Assembly (NCBI RefSeq): GCF_000424285.1
Contig: NZ_AUJP01000008.1
Span: 1-64,000 of the forward strand
Length of the DNA: 64,000 nucleotides
From: Butyrivibrio sp. MB2005
Lineage (GTDB): Bacteria; Bacillota; Clostridia; Lachnospirales; Lachnospiraceae
Direction: 5' to 3'
The notes beneath the pieces were generated by a model, which saw nothing but the letters and a program-made list of their open reading frames with translations, was not told where the DNA came from and made no database searches. How positions within the stretch are numbered: position 1 is the stretch's first letter; each line of letters starts with the position of its first letter. The translations under genes and the position numbers were made by a program. Shown here in pieces: positions 27,864 to 37,512 of this stretch.

Positions 27864-28664
27864 TTATTTTACAAAATAGTGTCTTCCAAGCCAGCGTGAA
27901 ATGCCGTCGAGGCCCGGATATACTATTCTTTCGGAGATGTTTTGGTGATCAAGCATGTCTCGTATCTGCCATCTCAGCTCTTTTCTGATAATATACTTCA
28001 CTGTTTTTTCTGTGTTCCTGTTAAGGAACCCCTCAATATCCTCCATGGAACTTGGGATGACGGCAAAAAACGAGTACTGGTTCACGATTCTGACATCGAC
28101 AGAGGGTGGCTCTATCATCAGAAGCGACTCAGAGCCCATATCTTCATCATACTGTTCCAGGGAGGAGCAGGCTTCTGCCAGCATATCAACGGAAAATACA
28201 GTGGTTGCGTACTTTGTTGCGATTTTTTGATATTTTTCCGGTAAAAGATCGTGGAGCTCGTGGATGTCGGTTCGCCAGACTGCGCTGTCGTGAGCTTCCA
28301 TCTCATCCATATCATTCTCTGTTACGGAGAAATGCAGAGCCATAAGGGGCGAAAATGACCAGTCAAGAAGCCTTGTGGGAAGACCGTGATGCTGTCCAAA
28401 GATCATCTGTCGCCAAATGGAGCGCTCAATCGTGGGCTCTTCAAGGGCGGCATATTTTGTAAAGTTTCTAAGCATACAGGGTTCAAGTTCTTTTCTTTTG
28501 TCCTTACAATTGCGCATAAGGCTTGTGGTGAGAGGAAACTCTGCGTCAGGCTGCCCTCTGTAGACAAAGAGATTCCGGTGACGATCTAAGTCTTTTCTGT
28601 ATTCCTGTTCGGAAACCATATCAAAAAGGGAGTTCATATCAGAAATTTCAACCGTTTTAATCAT
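27864..28664 (-). CDS. FRG-domain protein
   Basis: A 266-residue protein whose N-terminal half is an FRG domain: NLFVYRGQPDAEFPLTTSL (about residue 30), then MIFGQHHGLPTRLLDW with the conserved LLDWSFSPLMAL. The family is of unknown biochemical function; it is often found near phage, toxin or defence genes and may resemble ADP-ribosyltransferase-like folds. The ATG at 28664 is preferred because GAGGG lies 10 bases upstream; an ATG five codons earlier is the alternative. It is divergent from the GH3 gene and shows no obvious partner. Confidence 0.85.
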   Translation of the reverse strand: MIKTVEISDMNSLFDMVSEQEYRKDLDRHRNLFVYRGQPDAEFPLTTSLMRNCKDKRKELEPCMLRNFTKYAALEEPTIERSIWRQMIFGQHHGLPTRLLDWSFSPLMALHFSVTENDMDEMEAHDSAVWRTDIHELHDLLPEKYQKIATKYATTVFSVDMLAEACSSLEQYDEDMGSESLLMIEPPSVDVRIVNQYSFFAVIPSSMEDIEGFLNRNTEKTVKYIIRKELRWQIRDMLDHQNISERIVYPGLDGISRWLGRHYFVK

Positions 28665-28831
28665 ATTGAGGACCCTCATTAAGAATGAAAAACATTTATG
28701 GTTGCTTACAATAATATTTTATCACATTGCGCAATTTTTAAGTGCATTGAAGCAACGAATGAGTGGAAAAAATAAGGGCTAACACTTACAATTTGCTCAT
28801 CAAACTGACTTTAGTTATAAGAGGATTCGAT

Positions 28832-30937
28832 ATGAACAGAGAAGAAGCAAGAAAAAGAGCAGAAGAACTTGTTAGCAAGATGACCGTTCAGGAGAAGGCA
28901 TCTCAGCTTAAGTTCGATGCAGAAGCAATCGACAGACTAGGAATTCCCGCATATAACTGGTGGAACGAGTCTCTTCACGGCGTAGCAAGAGCAGGTACCG
29001 CAACCATGTTCCCTCAGGCAATAGGAATGGCTGCAGCTTTTGACGAGGAGCTTATGCAGGAAGTGGGCGAAGTAATCGCTACTGAGGGCAGAGCCAAGTA
29101 CAACGAGCAGAGCAAACGCGGTGACAGAGATATCTATAAAGGTCTTACATTCTGGGCACCCAATGTAAACATCTTCCGTGATCCCAGATGGGGACGCGGT
29201 CATGAGACTTATGGTGAAGATCCCTTCCTTACAGGAAAGCTTGCAGTGCCTTTTATCAAAGGTATGCAGGGTGATGGTGAGTATATGAAGGTAGCTGCAT
29301 GTGCCAAGCATTTTGCAGTTCACTCTGGTCCTGAAGCTTTAAGACACCATTTTGATGCAAAGGCTTCCAAGAAGGACATGGAGGAGACATATCTTCCCGC
29401 TTTTGAGACCTGCGTTAAGGATGCAGATGTAGAAGCTGTAATGGGAGCATACAACAGGACAAACGGTGAACCCTGCTGCGGACACGAGGTTCTGATGAAG
29501 GATACTCTTCGCGGAAAATGGGGCTTTAAGGGACATTTCGTTTCCGACTGCTGGGCTGTTCGTGATTTCCATGAAAACCACAAGGTTACAAGTATTCCTG
29601 AGGAATCAGTAAAGCTTGCCCTGGAAATGGGATGTGATCTTAACTGTGGTTGCACATATCAGAGAGTAATGAATTCATACAGAGCAGGAATGCTTGATGA
29701 AAAGTACATTACAGAATCATGTATCAGACTTTTCACAACAAGATTCCTTCTTGGTATGTTTGATGAGACAGAGTATGACAAGATTCCTTACACTGTAGTA
29801 GAGAGCCCTGAGCACCTTGCAGTTGCAAGCAGAGCAGCTCTTGAAAGTGTAGTAATGCTTAAAAATGACGGCGTTCTTCCTCTTAAGAAGGGCGAATATA
29901 AGACAGTGGGCGTTATCGGTCCCAATGCAGATTCCAGAGTTGCTCTTATGGGTAACTATCACGGAACAAGTTCCAAGTACGTAACTGTACTTCAGGGAAT
30001 CCAGAACGCAGTAGGAGAGGACACAAGAGTTCTTTACTCAGAAGGCTGCGATCTTTGGAAGGAAAATATCAGCGGACTTGCTAATCCCTTCTATCCCGAC
30101 AGATTATCAGAGGCTCAGACAGTTGCTGAATATTCAGATATCGTATTTGTTGTTCTGGGACTTGATGAGACCCTGGAGGGTGAAGAGGGTGATACAGGTA
30201 ACCAGTTCTCATCAGGAGATAAGAACGACCTTAACCTTCCTCTTTGCCAGAGACTTCTTTTGAAGAATGTCCTTGATATGGGAAAGCCTACCGTTGTCAT
30301 TAATATGTCAGGAAGCTCTGTAAACCTTGAGCTTGCTGACAAAAGAGCAAACGCTATTCTGCAGGCATGGTATCCCGGAGCAAGAGGCGGCGAGGATATC
30401 GCTAAGATTATCTTTGGCGAAGTATCTCCTTCCGGTAAGCTTCCTGTAACCTTCTACGGAGAAGGCAAGGATCTTCCTGAGTTTACAGATTACTCAATGA
30501 AGAACAGAACCTACAGATATTATGAAGGAACTCCTGAGTATCCCTTCGGTTTTGGACTTACATACGGCGATAATAAAGCACTTTCCGTGAAGACAGGCGA
30601 CTTTACAGAGGACGGAATGGACGTCACTGTAACAGTTAAGAACGACGGAAAAGTGGCTACAGATGACGTAGTACAGATCTATATTAAGGATATGGACAGT
30701 GAGTTTGCTGTTAGAAATTACAGTCTTTGCGGCTTTAAGAGAGTAAGTCTTAGTGCCGGCGAAGAGAAGGATGTAACAGTTAGCTTGGATAAAAGAGCAT
30801 TTACTACAGTTGATGAAGACGGAAACAGAGAGATTTTCTCTAAGAACTTCACAATCTATGCCGGCTTCTCACAGCCTGATGAGCGTTCTAAGGAACTCAC
30901 AGGATACGAATGTGTATCTGCAAAAGTTACACTCTAA
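28832..30937 (+). CDS. GH3 beta-xylosidase/beta-glucosidase
   Basis: A 701-residue cytoplasmic glycoside hydrolase family 3 enzyme. The N-terminal barrel has YNWWNESLHGVARAG and NIFRDPRWGRGHETYGEDP, the nucleophile aspartate is in GHFVSDCWAV, and the alpha/beta sandwich and a C-terminal Fn3-like domain follow PFGFGLTYG. The NESLHG and RDPRWGRG forms are common in GH3 xylosidases, so action on xylo-oligosaccharides is likely. An upstream frame exists, but the ATG at 28832 with AGAGGA is preferred. A terminator follows. Confidence 0.93.
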   Translation: MNREEARKRAEELVSKMTVQEKASQLKFDAEAIDRLGIPAYNWWNESLHGVARAGTATMFPQAIGMAAAFDEELMQEVGEVIATEGRAKYNEQSKRGDRDIYKGLTFWAPNVNIFRDPRWGRGHETYGEDPFLTGKLAVPFIKGMQGDGEYMKVAACAKHFAVHSGPEALRHHFDAKASKKDMEETYLPAFETCVKDADVEAVMGAYNRTNGEPCCGHEVLMKDTLRGKWGFKGHFVSDCWAVRDFHENHKVTSIPEESVKLALEMGCDLNCGCTYQRVMNSYRAGMLDEKYITESCIRLFTTRFLLGMFDETEYDKIPYTVVESPEHLAVASRAALESVVMLKNDGVLPLKKGEYKTVGVIGPNADSRVALMGNYHGTSSKYVTVLQGIQNAVGEDTRVLYSEGCDLWKENISGLANPFYPDRLSEAQTVAEYSDIVFVVLGLDETLEGEEGDTGNQFSSGDKNDLNLPLCQRLLLKNVLDMGKPTVVINMSGSSVNLELADKRANAILQAWYPGARGGEDIAKIIFGEVSPSGKLPVTFYGEGKDLPEFTDYSMKNRTYRYYEGTPEYPFGFGLTYGDNKALSVKTGDFTEDGMDVTVTVKNDGKVATDDVVQIYIKDMDSEFAVRNYSLCGFKRVSLSAGEEKDVTVSLDKRAFTTVDEDGNREIFSKNFTIYAGFSQPDERSKELTGYECVSAKVTL

Positions 30938-30962
30938 AAAGCTCATAAATACCTTCTATTAT

Positions 30963-31000
30963 ACGGCGGCGGACCTTTCATGGTCCGTCGCTGTTATTTT
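30963..31000 (+). terminator. Rho-independent terminator after the GH3 gene
   Basis: ACGGCGGCGGACC pairs with GGTCCGTCGCTGT (with wobble) around TTTCAT, followed by TATTTTA. Confidence 0.8.
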
Positions 31001-31153
31001 ACCTAAAAAGCAAGATAGAGGGCGATAAGTGGGACAACTGTGTATGGAATGGTTTACGAAATCACATTATAATCATATCAACATAAAAAACATGCAGATA
31101 GCACGCATTGCTGATATACTGATTTTTGTTATGAAAAAAGTAGGAGGAAATAA

Positions 31154-32179
31154 ATGGAAGTAGAAAAGAATGTACGCAAAAAAGTAGAACACTACAAGGA
31201 CAGAAAAATCGGACCCTTTATTCCGATCATAATCGTTCTGGTTTTCCTTGCAGGTGCAGCCTTTGACTCCTTTTATAATGTAAGTGAGCAGGAGCAGGCA
31301 GTTGTAACACAGTTTGGTAAGGTTGTGGCTACCAATTCAGCAGGACTTTATTTCAAGGTTCCCTTTATCCAGGCTGTTCACAAGGTAGATATGACAACCC
31401 ACGGTATAGGAATCGGATATACCATAGATGGAAACGGCCAGAATATCACTGTTGAGGATGAGGGTCTTATGATCACCTCTGATTTCAACTTTGTTGATAT
31501 CGATTTCTATCTTGAATACAAGGTTAGCGACCCCGTAGCTTATATCTACAACACAAGTGATCCTGAGACCATCATGAAAAATGCCGCACTGGCAAGCATC
31601 AGATCAACAGTTATCAACTTCCCTGTAGATGAAGTAATCACCACAGCTAAGGGCCAGATCCAGTCCGATGTTAAGACACTTTTATCAAATGAACTCACCA
31701 AGCAGAATATCGGTCTTTCAGTTGTGAACGTATCCGTACAGGACGCAGAGCCCCCGACGGATGAGATCAAACAAGCCTTCAAGGCTGTAGAAACTGCTAA
31801 GCAGGGAAAAGAAACCGCTGTAAACAATGCTAAAAAGTATCAGAGTGAGCAGGTTCCCGCTGCAGAGGCAAGTGCTGACAGAATCGTTCAGACTGCAGAA
31901 GCTGCCAAGGCTGCAAGAGTTGCAGAAGCAGAAGGTGAAGTTGCAAAGTTTAACAGCATGTTTGAGGAATACAGCAAATACCCTCTTATCACCAAGCAGA
32001 GATTATTCTATGAAGCTATAGAGGATGTCCTTCCGGATGCAAAGCTTATTATCACTGATGGACAGACAGAAGAGATACTTCCTTTGGATAGCTTCAATCA
32101 GAGTACTACAGAAATGGCTCCTATTCTGAATTATGGAGACACTACTGAGACAACTGATCAGAATACAGATGGTGAATAA
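31154..32179 (+). CDS. hflK: HflK-like SPFH/Band 7 membrane protein
   Basis: A 341-residue protein with one N-terminal TM helix (about residues 20-40) and an SPFH domain starting with VSEQEQAVVTQFGKVV. A long Ala/Glu-rich coiled coil spans about 215-265. In proteobacteria HflK and HflC form a cage around the FtsH protease. Here hflC follows after 20 bases, but ftsH is not in the window, so complex membership is inferred. The RBS AGGAGG is strong. Confidence 0.88.
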   Translation: MEVEKNVRKKVEHYKDRKIGPFIPIIIVLVFLAGAAFDSFYNVSEQEQAVVTQFGKVVATNSAGLYFKVPFIQAVHKVDMTTHGIGIGYTIDGNGQNITVEDEGLMITSDFNFVDIDFYLEYKVSDPVAYIYNTSDPETIMKNAALASIRSTVINFPVDEVITTAKGQIQSDVKTLLSNELTKQNIGLSVVNVSVQDAEPPTDEIKQAFKAVETAKQGKETAVNNAKKYQSEQVPAAEASADRIVQTAEAAKAARVAEAEGEVAKFNSMFEEYSKYPLITKQRLFYEAIEDVLPDAKLIITDGQTEEILPLDSFNQSTTEMAPILNYGDTTETTDQNTDGE

Positions 32180-32199
32180 GATATTGGAGGATATGATAT

Positions 32200-33075
32200 A
32201 TGAAAAAAACAATAGCCGGAACCCTGGTAGCGTTTATCGCTTTAGCACTGGTGGTAATCCTTGGCAATTCATTATTTACAGTTCATCAAAAAGAATTTGT
32301 TGCAGTAAGACAGTTCGGTAAGATTGTACGCGTTGAAAACGAGCCCGGTCTTAAGATGATCACTCCTTTCGTACAGTCAACCCAGAGAATTAATGCAGCG
32401 ATCAAGATGTATGACATCCCTAAATCCGATGTCATCACAAGAGATAAAAAATCCATGATAGCAGATACCTACGTGCTTTGGAGAGTTGTTGAGCCCGTTA
32501 AATTTATCCAGTCACTTAATGCTATCGATTCAAGGGCTCAGGAGAGAATAGAAGCTGCTGTTTACAATGCTACAAAGACAGCTATCTCTTCAATGAGTCA
32601 GGATGAAGTTATCGAGGCAAGAGGTGAGACTCTCACAAAGCTCATCACAGATGATGCCAACTCAGATATGGACGGATATGGCATTGAGATAGTTACAGCT
32701 CAGATAAAAGCTCTTGACCTTCCGGATGACAACAGAACCGCTGTATATGAGCGTATGACATCAGAGCGTAACAACATCGCAGCTTCTTATCAGGCAGAAG
32801 GTGCAGCAGAAGCTCAGAAGATAAAGAACGAAACCGATAAAAAGGTTGCTATCTTAACAGCAGATGCCGAGAAAACCGCAGCACAGCTTGAAGGTGAAGG
32901 CGAAGCAGAGTACATGAGTATTCTTTCTGAAGCCTATAACACAGAGGATAAGGCAGATTTTTACAACTATGTTCGTTCTCTTGAAGCAATGAAAAAATCC
33001 TTAAACGGTGGACAGAAGACAATTATTCTTGATAAGAATTCTGAGATTGCAAGACTTCTCTATGGCATGAACTGA
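32200..33075 (+). CDS. hflC: HflC-like SPFH/Band 7 membrane protein
   Basis: A 291-residue partner of the upstream HflK-like protein. One N-terminal TM helix (about residues 4-23), then VHQKEFVAVRQFGKIVR and EPGLKMITPFVQ, the usual HflC signature, and a coiled coil around AEKTAAQLEGEGEAEY. It lies 20 bases after hflK with GGAGG before the ATG, so the two form an operon. Confidence 0.9.
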   Translation: MKKTIAGTLVAFIALALVVILGNSLFTVHQKEFVAVRQFGKIVRVENEPGLKMITPFVQSTQRINAAIKMYDIPKSDVITRDKKSMIADTYVLWRVVEPVKFIQSLNAIDSRAQERIEAAVYNATKTAISSMSQDEVIEARGETLTKLITDDANSDMDGYGIEIVTAQIKALDLPDDNRTAVYERMTSERNNIAASYQAEGAAEAQKIKNETDKKVAILTADAEKTAAQLEGEGEAEYMSILSEAYNTEDKADFYNYVRSLEAMKKSLNGGQKTIILDKNSEIARLLYGMN

Positions 33076-33087
33076 TAAATTAGAGCC

Positions 33088-33115
33088 CAAACCCGTACCT
33101 GGCGGGTGTTTTGGA
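33088..33115 (+). terminator. Hairpin after hflC
   Basis: AACCCG and CGGGTG form a short stem around TACCTGG, followed by TTTTGG. It is a weak first terminator; the stronger hairpin at 33135 follows. Confidence 0.45.
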
Positions 33116-33134
33116 AATATATATAAAACAGAAG

Positions 33135-33165
33135 AGGCTATGGAACTTAACTTGTTCCATAGCCT
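33135..33165 (+). terminator. Terminator between hflC and the GH5 gene (repeat copy B)
   Basis: A 12-13 bp stem (AGGCTATGGAAC/GTTCCATAGCCT) with loop TTAACTT, followed on the plus strand by CGATTTTGTTT. The 31 bases are the exact reverse complement of copy A at 24255-24285. Confidence 0.75.
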
Positions 33166-33195
33166 CGATTTTGTTTAAAGCCTTTTGCCAGGGTA

Positions 33196-34491
33196 TTACT
33201 TATAAATATCCATGATTGCGTCTACAACGCTTTCTCTGTACCAGGTCAGGTTGTTACGGTCAAATATTGCAAAGTGCTCATTGCCTTCCTCATACTGACC
33301 ATTATCCCACCAGATGCAGGGTACACCATTTGCTTTTGCAATTGAGAGGTAATCAGAAACCCATCTTGTTACGTGGGTTATATTGTCATTTTTGTGGATA
33401 GCTCCGTATTCAGTGATGATAACAGGAATATCCTTACTTAAGAAAGTCTTCTTTAAGTCATTGAATACATCCTGAATATCCTTTTTGTGGCTGCCATCCC
33501 ATGTGTTTAACTCCCAATCTTCATCGATGTCAAAGGTAAATGCATAAGGTGTGTAGGCATGTATTGATACGCCTATATGGTCATCCTCGGGAATCTCAAC
33601 ATCATTAATTGTTACAGGAAGAGGAGATGCAGCAACGGATGTTATAAGAAGAAGTCTCTTCTCATTGTTGCCGCCTGTTGCTCTTACTGTATCAACAAAG
33701 GTCTTGTTAAGACGATTTAAGCATTTTCTTACTTCGTCTGTTCCGCCGTCCCATTCATGGGCATCGCCCTTAATTCTGGGCTCGTTCAGACCCTCGAATA
33801 TAAGGTGATCTCCGTAGTCTTTGAAGTGTTCTGCGATTTGCTTCCAAAGTGCAGCGTGTTTTTCATCGACTTCATCAATGTGAGCATCATCAGGGATTCT
33901 CCAATCCTCCTCATGATGGGTGTTGAGGATTACATACATTCCATCATCAAGGGCGTAGTTTATAACCTCTTCAACTCTGGAAAGCCAAGCTTCATCAACG
34001 GTGTAATCCGGTGCTTCGCCTATGTGGTCCATCCAGGTGGTGGGAATTCTGATAAGGTCAAAGCCCTTGTCGTGAAGGACATCAATCATATCCTTGGTGG
34101 TCTTGGGGTTACCCCAGCTGGTTTCAGCAGCGACTCCCTTTGTGCCGTGGGAGTCGAAGGTGTTTCCAAGGTTCCATCCTGTGGTCATTTCAGCGACCAG
34201 GTCTTTTGGTGAAATATCTCTCATTTCGTATTTATCCCCCGCTGCTGCAGGTGCATCTTCTGTTGTTTCGGCATCTGCTTCCTCAGCATCGTCTGTAGCT
34301 TCTGCTGTTTCTTCTGTTTCTTCTGTTTCTTCTGTGGCAGTGGTTTCGGCTTCCTCAGAGGCAGCAGTTTCTGCTTCCTGTGTAGCAGCCGGCTCTGCAG
34401 GCTTTTGTCCGCAGCCGCTTACTGTGGTAGCCATAAGGGCTGCAGCAACCATAACTGCCGAAATATTTTTCTTAATTACATGTGACTTCAT
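33196..34491 (-). CDS. GH5 endoglucanase-type lipoprotein
   Basis: A 431-residue secreted lipoprotein. Signal peptide with lipobox TVSGC (Cys about 27), then an acidic Glu/Thr/Ala-rich linker (about 30-85) and a GH5 catalytic domain. The barrel opens with TTGWNLGNTFDS; the acid/base Glu is in FEGLNEPR and the nucleophile Glu in IITEYGA. The domain resembles subfamily 4, which cuts cellulose, xyloglucan or mixed-linkage glucan. The ATG at 34491 is chosen because AAGGAG lies six bases upstream; that site overlaps the stop codon of the preceding esterase-GH43 gene, so the pair is translationally coupled. Confidence 0.93.
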   Translation of the reverse strand: MKSHVIKKNISAVMVAAALMATTVSGCGQKPAEPAATQEAETAASEEAETTATEETEETEETAEATDDAEEADAETTEDAPAAAGDKYEMRDISPKDLVAEMTTGWNLGNTFDSHGTKGVAAETSWGNPKTTKDMIDVLHDKGFDLIRIPTTWMDHIGEAPDYTVDEAWLSRVEEVINYALDDGMYVILNTHHEEDWRIPDDAHIDEVDEKHAALWKQIAEHFKDYGDHLIFEGLNEPRIKGDAHEWDGGTDEVRKCLNRLNKTFVDTVRATGGNNEKRLLLITSVAASPLPVTINDVEIPEDDHIGVSIHAYTPYAFTFDIDEDWELNTWDGSHKKDIQDVFNDLKKTFLSKDIPVIITEYGAIHKNDNITHVTRWVSDYLSIAKANGVPCIWWDNGQYEEGNEHFAIFDRNNLTWYRESVVDAIMDIYK

Positions 34492-34501
34492 TTTTTGCTC
34501 C

Positions 34502-37276
34502 TTAATCATGCAAGAATTCTATGGAAGCAAGGCTTGCGCTTCCTGTACCATTATACCTTAGATAAAGAGCATGTGTGCCACTTATTTTCGGGAACCTGCA
34601 CTCAAAGGCTGCCCATATATTTGATGAGATGGCTTCAATCTCTCCAAGAGGCGCATCATTAATGCCGGTCTTTACTTCGAACTTGCCGCCAAAATAAGCT
34701 CTTGTGCGAATTCTAAGACCTGTAACATCCTTAAGGTCAAAGTACTTAAATCCAATGGTAGTACCGTCTGTGATGGACTTGATATAACCGGGATTCTGAT
34801 CGCCGTCGCCGCCTTCCTGGACAACTCGTGGAGCTGTGGGCTCAACGTAGATGTCATGCTTTTCTGTAAAGATGTTGCAGGCAAGATATGCCGGGTATTC
34901 ACCTACATCAGAAAGTGGACCGCCGTTAAGTCCGCAGGATGTGATCTCAACCTGCGGAATTGATCCGTCAGCATTAATTGTGAGCTTTTCTGCGCAGCCC
35001 TGTCTGCTGTACCAGTTACCGTTTGTGTGTCTGTGATAGAAGATATACCAGTCATCACCTATCTGAACCATGCTTCCGTGGTTATTTGCGCCGTAAGCAG
35101 TAGCTTCCTCAGCCCTTTTGTAGCTGTCTATGTGAAGGTCGCAGTTACTTACAAGGACGCCGCCATACTTGAAGGGACCTCTGGGATCCTTGGAGGTAGC
35201 ATAGCAAAGCTCATGCATAACTTCTGATGAATAAATGAAGTAGTAGGTGTCCTTATGCTTTCTGATTGATGATGCCTCGAAGAATGCATGGCCTTCGAAT
35301 TCAGTTCCTGCAGCATATTCTTTTCCGGGAGCTACAAAAATGGGAGCTTCCTTAATTGTCAGCATATCTGGACCAAGAACTGTCAGCATGGAGCCGTGTC
35401 TTGATTTATCACCCTGTCCGCAGAAGCCTGTGTACATATAGGTAACATCGCCCTCTGTGAGAACGCCGGGATCAAACTGAGGCTCATCGCCCTCTTTATC
35501 TCCAAGCTTTGTGCCATCTTCATAGTGAACATAGCCGTAGAACTCGTAAGGGCCTGCCGGAGTATCACTTACTGCCACAGAAACGATTGAAATCTTATCA
35601 AGCACATAATACAGATAGTATCTGCCGTCGGGGCCAACCGTTACATCAGGGGCATAGAGACACATATGGCCGTCCGGATTTGCGGGATCCTGAGTCTTTT
35701 TATAAATAACACCTTCGTAGTGCCAGTTGCCAAGGTCATTTATAGGAGCAGAGTAGCAGATATAATCTCCAAGGCAGAAGGTCTCGCCGTTGTAAAGATC
35801 ATGAGATCCGTAAACATAGACTCTGTCTCCGAAAACATAGGGCTCTCCGTCGGGAACATACTCCCAGCTTGGAAGATAAGGATTTACAGCCTGCTTTTTA
35901 CTGTTCTGGCGGATGCCACCTTCAAACTTAGGAGTTGCGCCTCTTCCAAGGAACTCCATCTCAGCTCTGCACTTATCTGTGTAGGGGATCCACTTGGGAA
36001 GCTCTTCGCCATCCCACCCCTTGCCGTTAGGATCGCCTGTCTTTATAAAGTTGGCAAAATAGTCGCACATCTGACGTGCCAGATCAAAGTGCCTTCCGGC
36101 GTAAGGTCTGTGACATTTTGCAAGGGATTCAAAGAAGAACCACAAATCTACTGAATGGAAGGTTCCGGGATAGGAATCACCCTTGTTGCCATCACCCGGG
36201 ATATCGGGATCAAAGCGATAGTAGTAATTATTCTGTCCGTTTTTCTCAGCATCAAGGAAGGTCTCTTTTACTGACTTTTCTACGATGCTTTCGCCATTAA
36301 TTGCAAACTCATCTGAAGTATTTCCTGAGATTATGGGAGCTTTGGTGCATTTGCCCTCTGCAAGAAGCTCTATGGGATTACCCTTGCAGAACTGGCCGTC
36401 CATAATAGGGAACATTCTGGGATGATCAGCGATATATTTTCCATAGCCGTTAAAAATCTCTTCAGTGGAAAGCTTTCTTGCTTCTTCAAGTGTTGATACG
36501 CCGAGAACCTCGAAGAATTCTTTTCCGTGAGCTTCAGCCTTTTCCAGTGTGAGAGGCTTAAAGATATCAGAATCTTCATCAGGATGATGGATCATTCCGC
36601 TGATTACAACGGCGCCTTTAATGATGTCAAAGTTTTCCTCATTGGTGAACTGCTGCATTACACTGGATCCGCCTGCTGACTGACCTGCAATTGTAATTTT
36701 GTCAGGATCTCCGCCAAAGGCTGCAATATTTCTGTGAACCCAGTGAAGTCCGGCTCTCTGATCGAGAAGGCCAAAGTTACCGGGAGCATCGGGAGCTTCT
36801 GCTGTGATGTCGGGATGAGCAAGATATCCGAATACATTCAGACGATAGTTTACGCTGACAACGATAACGCCGCGTCTGGCAAGCTTTTCGCCGTCAAACT
36901 CCATCTCTGCTGTGTATCCCCACTGGAATCCGCCGCCAAAGAACCATACAAGAACAGGAAGCTTTTCGTCTGTCTTTTTAGCAGGTGTCCATACATTCAG
37001 ATACAGGCAGTCCTCGCTGATTTCGATGCCGGGATCTACGTGCCACTCGCGGCAGTATATATCTGTTCCAAGGCCCGGTCTGTCCTGAACGGAGATAGGA
37101 GCAAATTCAAAGGCATTAAGTGTGCCTTCCCAGTCCTTGCAGGGCTGAGGTGCTCTGAATCTGTTCTCGCCAACAGGCGGAGCAGCGAAAGGAATGCCTT
37201 TATAAACTGTTACTCTGGGATCTGCACCGGGCAGACCCTTAACTTTTCCGTTTTCTACTTTTGTCTCTCTAAGCAT
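34502..37276 (-). CDS. Trifunctional carboxylesterase-GH43-CBM6 protein
   Basis: A 924-residue multidomain enzyme. Residues 1-450 are a type B carboxylesterase: oxyanion strand VWFFGGGFQWG, nucleophile Ser about 200 in AGQSAGGSS, acid about 323 in NTSDEFA, and His about 374 in TFHSVDL. Residues 465-770 are a GH43 five-blade propeller: acidic base near WEYVPDGEPYVFG, APDVTVGPDG, and acid in FFEASSIRKHKD. Residues 790-924 look like a CBM6 beta-sandwich. No signal peptide, so cytoplasmic. It would remove acyl and arabinose or xylose groups from imported arabinoxylan oligomers in one chain. It lies 10 bases upstream of the GH5 gene. Confidence 0.9.
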   Translation of the reverse strand: MLRETKVENGKVKGLPGADPRVTVYKGIPFAAPPVGENRFRAPQPCKDWEGTLNAFEFAPISVQDRPGLGTDIYCREWHVDPGIEISEDCLYLNVWTPAKKTDEKLPVLVWFFGGGFQWGYTAEMEFDGEKLARRGVIVVSVNYRLNVFGYLAHPDITAEAPDAPGNFGLLDQRAGLHWVHRNIAAFGGDPDKITIAGQSAGGSSVMQQFTNEENFDIIKGAVVISGMIHHPDEDSDIFKPLTLEKAEAHGKEFFEVLGVSTLEEARKLSTEEIFNGYGKYIADHPRMFPIMDGQFCKGNPIELLAEGKCTKAPIISGNTSDEFAINGESIVEKSVKETFLDAEKNGQNNYYYRFDPDIPGDGNKGDSYPGTFHSVDLWFFFESLAKCHRPYAGRHFDLARQMCDYFANFIKTGDPNGKGWDGEELPKWIPYTDKCRAEMEFLGRGATPKFEGGIRQNSKKQAVNPYLPSWEYVPDGEPYVFGDRVYVYGSHDLYNGETFCLGDYICYSAPINDLGNWHYEGVIYKKTQDPANPDGHMCLYAPDVTVGPDGRYYLYYVLDKISIVSVAVSDTPAGPYEFYGYVHYEDGTKLGDKEGDEPQFDPGVLTEGDVTYMYTGFCGQGDKSRHGSMLTVLGPDMLTIKEAPIFVAPGKEYAAGTEFEGHAFFEASSIRKHKDTYYFIYSSEVMHELCYATSKDPRGPFKYGGVLVSNCDLHIDSYKRAEEATAYGANNHGSMVQIGDDWYIFYHRHTNGNWYSRQGCAEKLTINADGSIPQVEITSCGLNGGPLSDVGEYPAYLACNIFTEKHDIYVEPTAPRVVQEGGDGDQNPGYIKSITDGTTIGFKYFDLKDVTGLRIRTRAYFGGKFEVKTGINDAPLGEIEAISSNIWAAFECRFPKISGTHALYLRYNGTGSASLASIEFLHD

Positions 37277-37512
37277 GTCTTTTCCCCTTTATTTTGCTAT
37301 CATTCATTAGTTTTTAGTGAAAGAAATATATACATAATTTATATTATCTGACACTTGTAAAGTCTTATCAATAATTGCTACGCCTTAGTCAAAGCTTGCC
37401 TATATGCAGCTTTACGCAATTACTGAAATTATTTTCGCAACTTTTTTGTGGCGGCTATTGCAGACTCAAATTTATATTTTTGTTAAAGTAATTTTTTTGA
37501 GGAGACGTAAAT

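Noticed and set aside
24255..33165. The flanking inverted hairpins as ends of a transposon.
   Set aside because: No transposase or integrase is present between them, and each sits where a terminator is expected; evidence is not enough for a mobile element.
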